A stretch of 26,722 bases of DNA from Planctomycetaceae bacterium (GTDB lineage Bacteria; Planctomycetota; Planctomycetia; Pirellulales; UBA1268), in assembly GCA_005789975.1 (NCBI GenBank), contig SXWC01000025.1, positions 1 through 26,722 on the forward strand, given 5' to 3'. The notes beneath the pieces were generated by a model. The model ran no database searches and had not been told where the DNA came from. It saw only the letters and a program-made list of their open reading frames with translations. Positions within the stretch are counted from its first letter, which is position 1; each line of letters starts with the position of its first letter. Positions 23,933-26,722 of this stretch are shown in pieces. The position numbers and the translations under genes are program-made.

Positions 23933-25684
23933 ATGCGTCTCCCTGGGCCTCTCGTGTCGCTCCCGAGCCATAAACCCGTGCCGTCGCTCTTCATCATCCA
24001 GGGACGCAACCGCGGCGCTCGCTACGAGCTCGCCGCCCAGTCCGGGGCGGTGAGCATCGGCCGTGAGGCCGGCAACCTGGTGCAGCTCGACGACAACGAG
24101 GTCTCCCGCCGCCACGCCGAGATCCGCCGTGTGGGCGAGACTTTCATCGTCGGCGACCTGAAGAGCTCCAACGGAACCTACCTCACCGAGGCCCGCGTGG
24201 AGCGGGCCGAGCTGTCCAGCGGCGACCGGATCCGCATCGGCCGCACGGTGCTCGTGTACGCGAAGGACGGCGAAGACCCGGCCGCCTTCGCGACCATCGA
24301 CATCGTGCCCGCCGCCAGTTCGGCCGACGGCTCGCGGATCGTGCGGAGCATGCGTGAGGACGACTCGATCGTGCTCGCGGCGCCGGAAGACTCGCAGAAC
24401 CGCTGGCTCGCCCGGGCCCGCAGCAACCTGCAGGTCATGTATCGCACGTCCCTGGCGGTGAGCCACACGCTCGACATCGACGAACTCCTCGGCCGCATCC
24501 TCCAGCTCGTCTTCGAGTGGGTGGAGGCCGACCGGGGCTGCATCATGCTGATCGATCCGGAGACCGGTGACCTCCGCACCAAGGCCCGCCGCGATCGCAA
24601 GGCGGGTGAAACGGGGGCGATGGCGATCAGCCGCACGATCCTCGACTACGTGCTCGACCGCGGCGAGGGAGTGCTCACGAGCGACGCGCAGGACGACGAC
24701 CGCTTCAGCGGCGGCAACAGCGTGGTGCGCACGGGCGTGCGGGAGGCGATCTGCGTGCCGATGCAGGGCCGCTACGGCACCGTCGGCGTGATCTACGTCG
24801 ATACCACGACGCCGCTGATCCATGCCGTCGATCCGGCGCAGCGGCGTTTCAGCGACGACCACCTCAAGCTGATGATCGCGATCGGCCATCAGGCAGCCCT
24901 CGCCGTCGAGGACACGACCTACTACTCGGCGATGGTGCAGTCGGAGCGGCTGGCGGGCGTCGGGCAGACGATCGCCACGCTGTCGCACCACATCAAGAAC
25001 ATCCTCCAGGGCATCCGCGGCGGCAGTTATCTCGTGGAGATGGGGCTGGAGAACGGCGACGACGGCGTGCTCCGCAAGGGCTGGAGCATCGTTCGCCGCA
25101 ACCAGGACAAGATCTCGTCGCTGGTGATGGACATGCTCTCCTTCAGCAAGGACCGCGAGCCCGCCCCCATTCCCGGCGACCTCGCGGCCCTGATCGACGA
25201 GATCGTGGAGACGGTCCGGCAGCGGGCCGCCGAGGCCGGGGCCGCGATCCACTGGCAGCCGCCGGCCGGACTTCCGCCGCTCCTCTTCGACCCGGTGGGA
25301 ATGTCGCGGGCCGTGCTCAACGTGGTCACCAACGCCATCGATGCCGTCGAGGGCCGACCCCACGCGGCCGTGACGATCTCGGCGGCGATCGACGTGGAGG
25401 CCGGGGTCGCCCGCATCAGCGTCGCCGACAACGGCGCCGGAATGCCCCCCGAGACGCTCGCCGACATCTTCAATCTCTTCGTCTCCACGAAGGGGTCGCG
25501 GGGCACCGGCCTCGGGCTGACGGTCAGCCGCAAGATCCTCCGCGAGCATGGCGGTGACATCCACGCCTCGAGCAGGCTGGGCGAGGGGAGCACGTTCGTC
25601 CTGGAGTTTCCGCTCAATCCCGACGGCTCCGCCGCCGCCCCGGACGACGGCCTGCCCGCGACGCCACCGACGGATTTGCCATGA
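23933..25684 (+). CDS. FHA-GAF sensor histidine kinase
   Basis: 583 residues from the ATG at 23933; GTG 23978 (starting at PSLFIIQG) is an equally good start, neither having a clear ribosome binding site. Domains: FHA (about 17-112; GRE 43-45, SRRH 58-61, SSNGT 78-82), which binds phosphothreonine; GAF (about 165-325); dimerisation/phosphoacceptor helix with SHHIKN (His352); and an ATPase domain (N467 in NVVTNAID, DNGAGM 499-504, GTGLGLT 524-530). No transmembrane segment, so cytoplasmic. No response regulator is encoded nearby. It may read phosphorylation by Ser/Thr kinases and pass it to a two-component pathway. Divergent from the M28 gene; its stop overlaps the glycosyltransferase start. 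Confidence 0.92.
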   Translation: MRLPGPLVSLPSHKPVPSLFIIQGRNRGARYELAAQSGAVSIGREAGNLVQLDDNEVSRRHAEIRRVGETFIVGDLKSSNGTYLTEARVERAELSSGDRIRIGRTVLVYAKDGEDPAAFATIDIVPAASSADGSRIVRSMREDDSIVLAAPEDSQNRWLARARSNLQVMYRTSLAVSHTLDIDELLGRILQLVFEWVEADRGCIMLIDPETGDLRTKARRDRKAGETGAMAISRTILDYVLDRGEGVLTSDAQDDDRFSGGNSVVRTGVREAICVPMQGRYGTVGVIYVDTTTPLIHAVDPAQRRFSDDHLKLMIAIGHQAALAVEDTTYYSAMVQSERLAGVGQTIATLSHHIKNILQGIRGGSYLVEMGLENGDDGVLRKGWSIVRRNQDKISSLVMDMLSFSKDREPAPIPGDLAALIDEIVETVRQRAAEAGAAIHWQPPAGLPPLLFDPVGMSRAVLNVVTNAIDAVEGRPHAAVTISAAIDVEAGVARISVADNGAGMPPETLADIFNLFVSTKGSRGTGLGLTVSRKILREHGGDIHASSRLGEGSTFVLEFPLNPDGSAAAPDDGLPATPPTDLP

Positions 25685-26493
25685 CCCACCCTCAGGCCGT
25701 TTCCGGCGGCCTGCCGATCTCCGCGGTGGTGATCACCCGGAACGCCGCAAAGCATCTCGCGGCCGTTCTGGCCGCGGCCGACATGTGCCGTGAGCGGCTG
25801 GTACTCGACTCGGGCTCGACCGACGGCTCCCCGGAACTCGCCGCGGCCGCCGGGGCCCGCGTGGAACATCAGGACTTCCTCGGGTACGGCCCCCAGAAGT
25901 GCCGGGCCGTCGAACTCGCCGCCCACGACTGGATTTTGTCGCTCGACGCCGACGAAGTGCTCGACGACGAGGCCCGCACCGCCATTCGCGGGCTCGACCT
26001 CTCCGACCCGTCAGCCTGCTGGAGCATCCGACGGCGGACCTTCATCGGCAGCCGGGAGATCCGCCACGGACCCTGGCGGGACGATCGGGTGCTGCGGCTT
26101 TTCAACCGCAAAACCGCCGGCTTCAAGCCGCTGCCCGTCCACGAGGAGGTGCTGTCGGCCCGCCGGCCGGTTTGCCTCCCCGGCGCGATCCTGCACTACA
26201 GCTATGAATCGTGCACCGACGTGATCGCCCGGTCGCTGCGCTACGCGCCGCTCAAGGCCGGCATCATGCGGCACAAGGGCGAACGGCCCCTGCTCCTCAC
26301 GCTGCCGTTCCGCGGCCTCGCCGCCTTCCTGAAGAGTTTTCTCCTTCGCGCCGGCTGGCGGGATGGCGCGGCGGGGTTCATCGTCGCCCTCTCCCGCGTC
26401 ATCGACTCCACCCTGCCGCGCGGGCTCCTGCTCTTCGAGCAGGAACCGCCCGACACGGGGAACGAAAAACCTCGTCATACGGCTCCTCCTTAA
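25681..26493 (+). CDS. Family 2 glycosyltransferase, WaaE/KdtX-like
   Basis: 270 residues from the ATG at 25681, which overlaps the histidine kinase stop as ATGA, so translation is likely coupled. GT-A fold motifs: ISAVVITRNAAKHLAAVL (13-30), VLDSGSTDGSPELA (nucleotide-binding), DFLGYGPQKCRAVELAAHDW, and the metal-binding SLDADEVLDDEART. The 'GYGPQK...A..DWILSLDADE' run is typical of the LPS core glucosyltransferase group (WaaE/KdtX). HEEVL and the C-terminal amphipathic, Arg/Leu-rich region (LTLPFRGLAAFLKSFLLRAGW) fit membrane association. It probably adds a sugar to LPS or another envelope glycan. Confidence 0.9.
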   Translation: MTHPQAVSGGLPISAVVITRNAAKHLAAVLAAADMCRERLVLDSGSTDGSPELAAAAGARVEHQDFLGYGPQKCRAVELAAHDWILSLDADEVLDDEARTAIRGLDLSDPSACWSIRRRTFIGSREIRHGPWRDDRVLRLFNRKTAGFKPLPVHEEVLSARRPVCLPGAILHYSYESCTDVIARSLRYAPLKAGIMRHKGERPLLLTLPFRGLAAFLKSFLLRAGWRDGAAGFIVALSRVIDSTLPRGLLLFEQEPPDTGNEKPRHTAPP

Positions 26494-26643
26494 TCCTCAG
26501 GCGTGATCCACCGTGGCCATCGCAGCCTGTGAGCGACCCCTCCCTGGCGATAAAGATGGCCAAGCCGACACGATCAGGGTTCGCAGGGAACCACGCATGC
26601 GGCGTCGTTCTTCTCGGCGAACAAGGAGACCGTGAGGGGCTAC

Positions 26644-26672
26644 CCGTGCCCCGGGAGCCGGCGTAGGCCGAC
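26644..26672 (+). repeat. Diverged copy of the 8.2-kb repeat edge
   Basis: This segment matches 8167-8195 at 24 of 29 positions, including GAGCCGGCGTA. A CCGCC/GGCGG hairpin (26676-26680 with 26684-26688) follows. The rest of 26494-26722 shows no gene I can support and no clear terminator after the glycosyltransferase. Confidence 0.5.
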
Positions 26673-26722
26673 CAACCGCCTGCGGCGGATCGGTGCCCGG
26701 CGGAGCCATGGATGGCGGAGCG

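Noticed and set aside
21782..25564. A 1260-codon minus-strand reading frame
   Set aside because: Only the part up to 23713 is the M28 peptidase. The rest is antisense to the FHA-GAF-kinase, which has full domain support; high GC keeps the antisense frame open.
26497..26709. 70-codon minus-strand ORF at the right edge
   Set aside because: No ribosome binding site, no family, and it reads through the dispersed repeat.

Overview
The window is high-GC chromosomal DNA from a planctomycete, most likely Pirellulales-like. The taxon is inferred from three things: a prepilin-type DUF1559 protein with its typical C-terminal 'CDGSVHF' block, an LPS/lipid A cluster of planctomycete type (LpxC with GYWSG in place of GLHSG), and an FHA-GAF-histidine kinase of a type common in that phylum. 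No rRNA, tRNA or CRISPR was seen. The region is mostly chromosomal housekeeping and envelope genes, with a few accessory structures.

Layout. 1-371 (-): 5' end of aconitase. 372-1066: intergenic, holding a candidate small RNA (promoter, two hairpins, very strong terminator, about 589-718), a second terminator-like hairpin with an alternative fold (784-826), and a 44-codon ORF with an excellent ribosome binding site (925-1059). 1067-2614 (-): Tat-exported UshA-like metallophosphatase. 2777-3205: a 429-bp internally deleted insertion sequence with perfect 18-bp ends, a 5-bp target duplication and a transposase remnant. 3306-5135 (-): secreted alpha/beta hydrolase. 5377-6372 (+): DUF1559 pseudopilin. 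6444-6947 (-): small membrane-anchored protein. 7191-8096 (+): endonuclease IV. 8097-8436: BIME-like repeats between convergent genes.

8437-12401 (-) is a four-gene Mn/Zn/Fe ABC importer operon (binding protein, ATPase, permease, permease). The last permease carries a C-terminal DtxR/MntR-type domain, like chlamydial YtgCR, so uptake and metal sensing may sit in one polypeptide. The first three genes overlap by ATGA. 12590-13159 (+): GNAT acetyltransferase, divergent from the importer. 13212-15684 (+): a pair of M16 peptidases, the first lacking the zinc motif and the second intact. 15879-17375 (+): ABC-2 type permease, convergent with a lipoprotein gene (17386-17997, -).

18125-21631 (-) is an envelope operon: Skp/OmpH chaperone, LpxC, LpxA and a Gfo/Idh/MocA dehydrogenase that resembles GnnA. 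Together they cover outer-membrane protein chaperoning and the first steps of lipid A synthesis, possibly with a diamino sugar variant. 21782-23713 (-): secreted M28 peptidase with a C-terminal PDZ. Divergent from it, 23933-25684 (+) is an FHA-GAF-histidine kinase that overlaps a WaaE/KdtX-like glycosyltransferase (25681-26493). The window ends in a stretch containing a diverged copy of the repeat seen at 8.2 kb.
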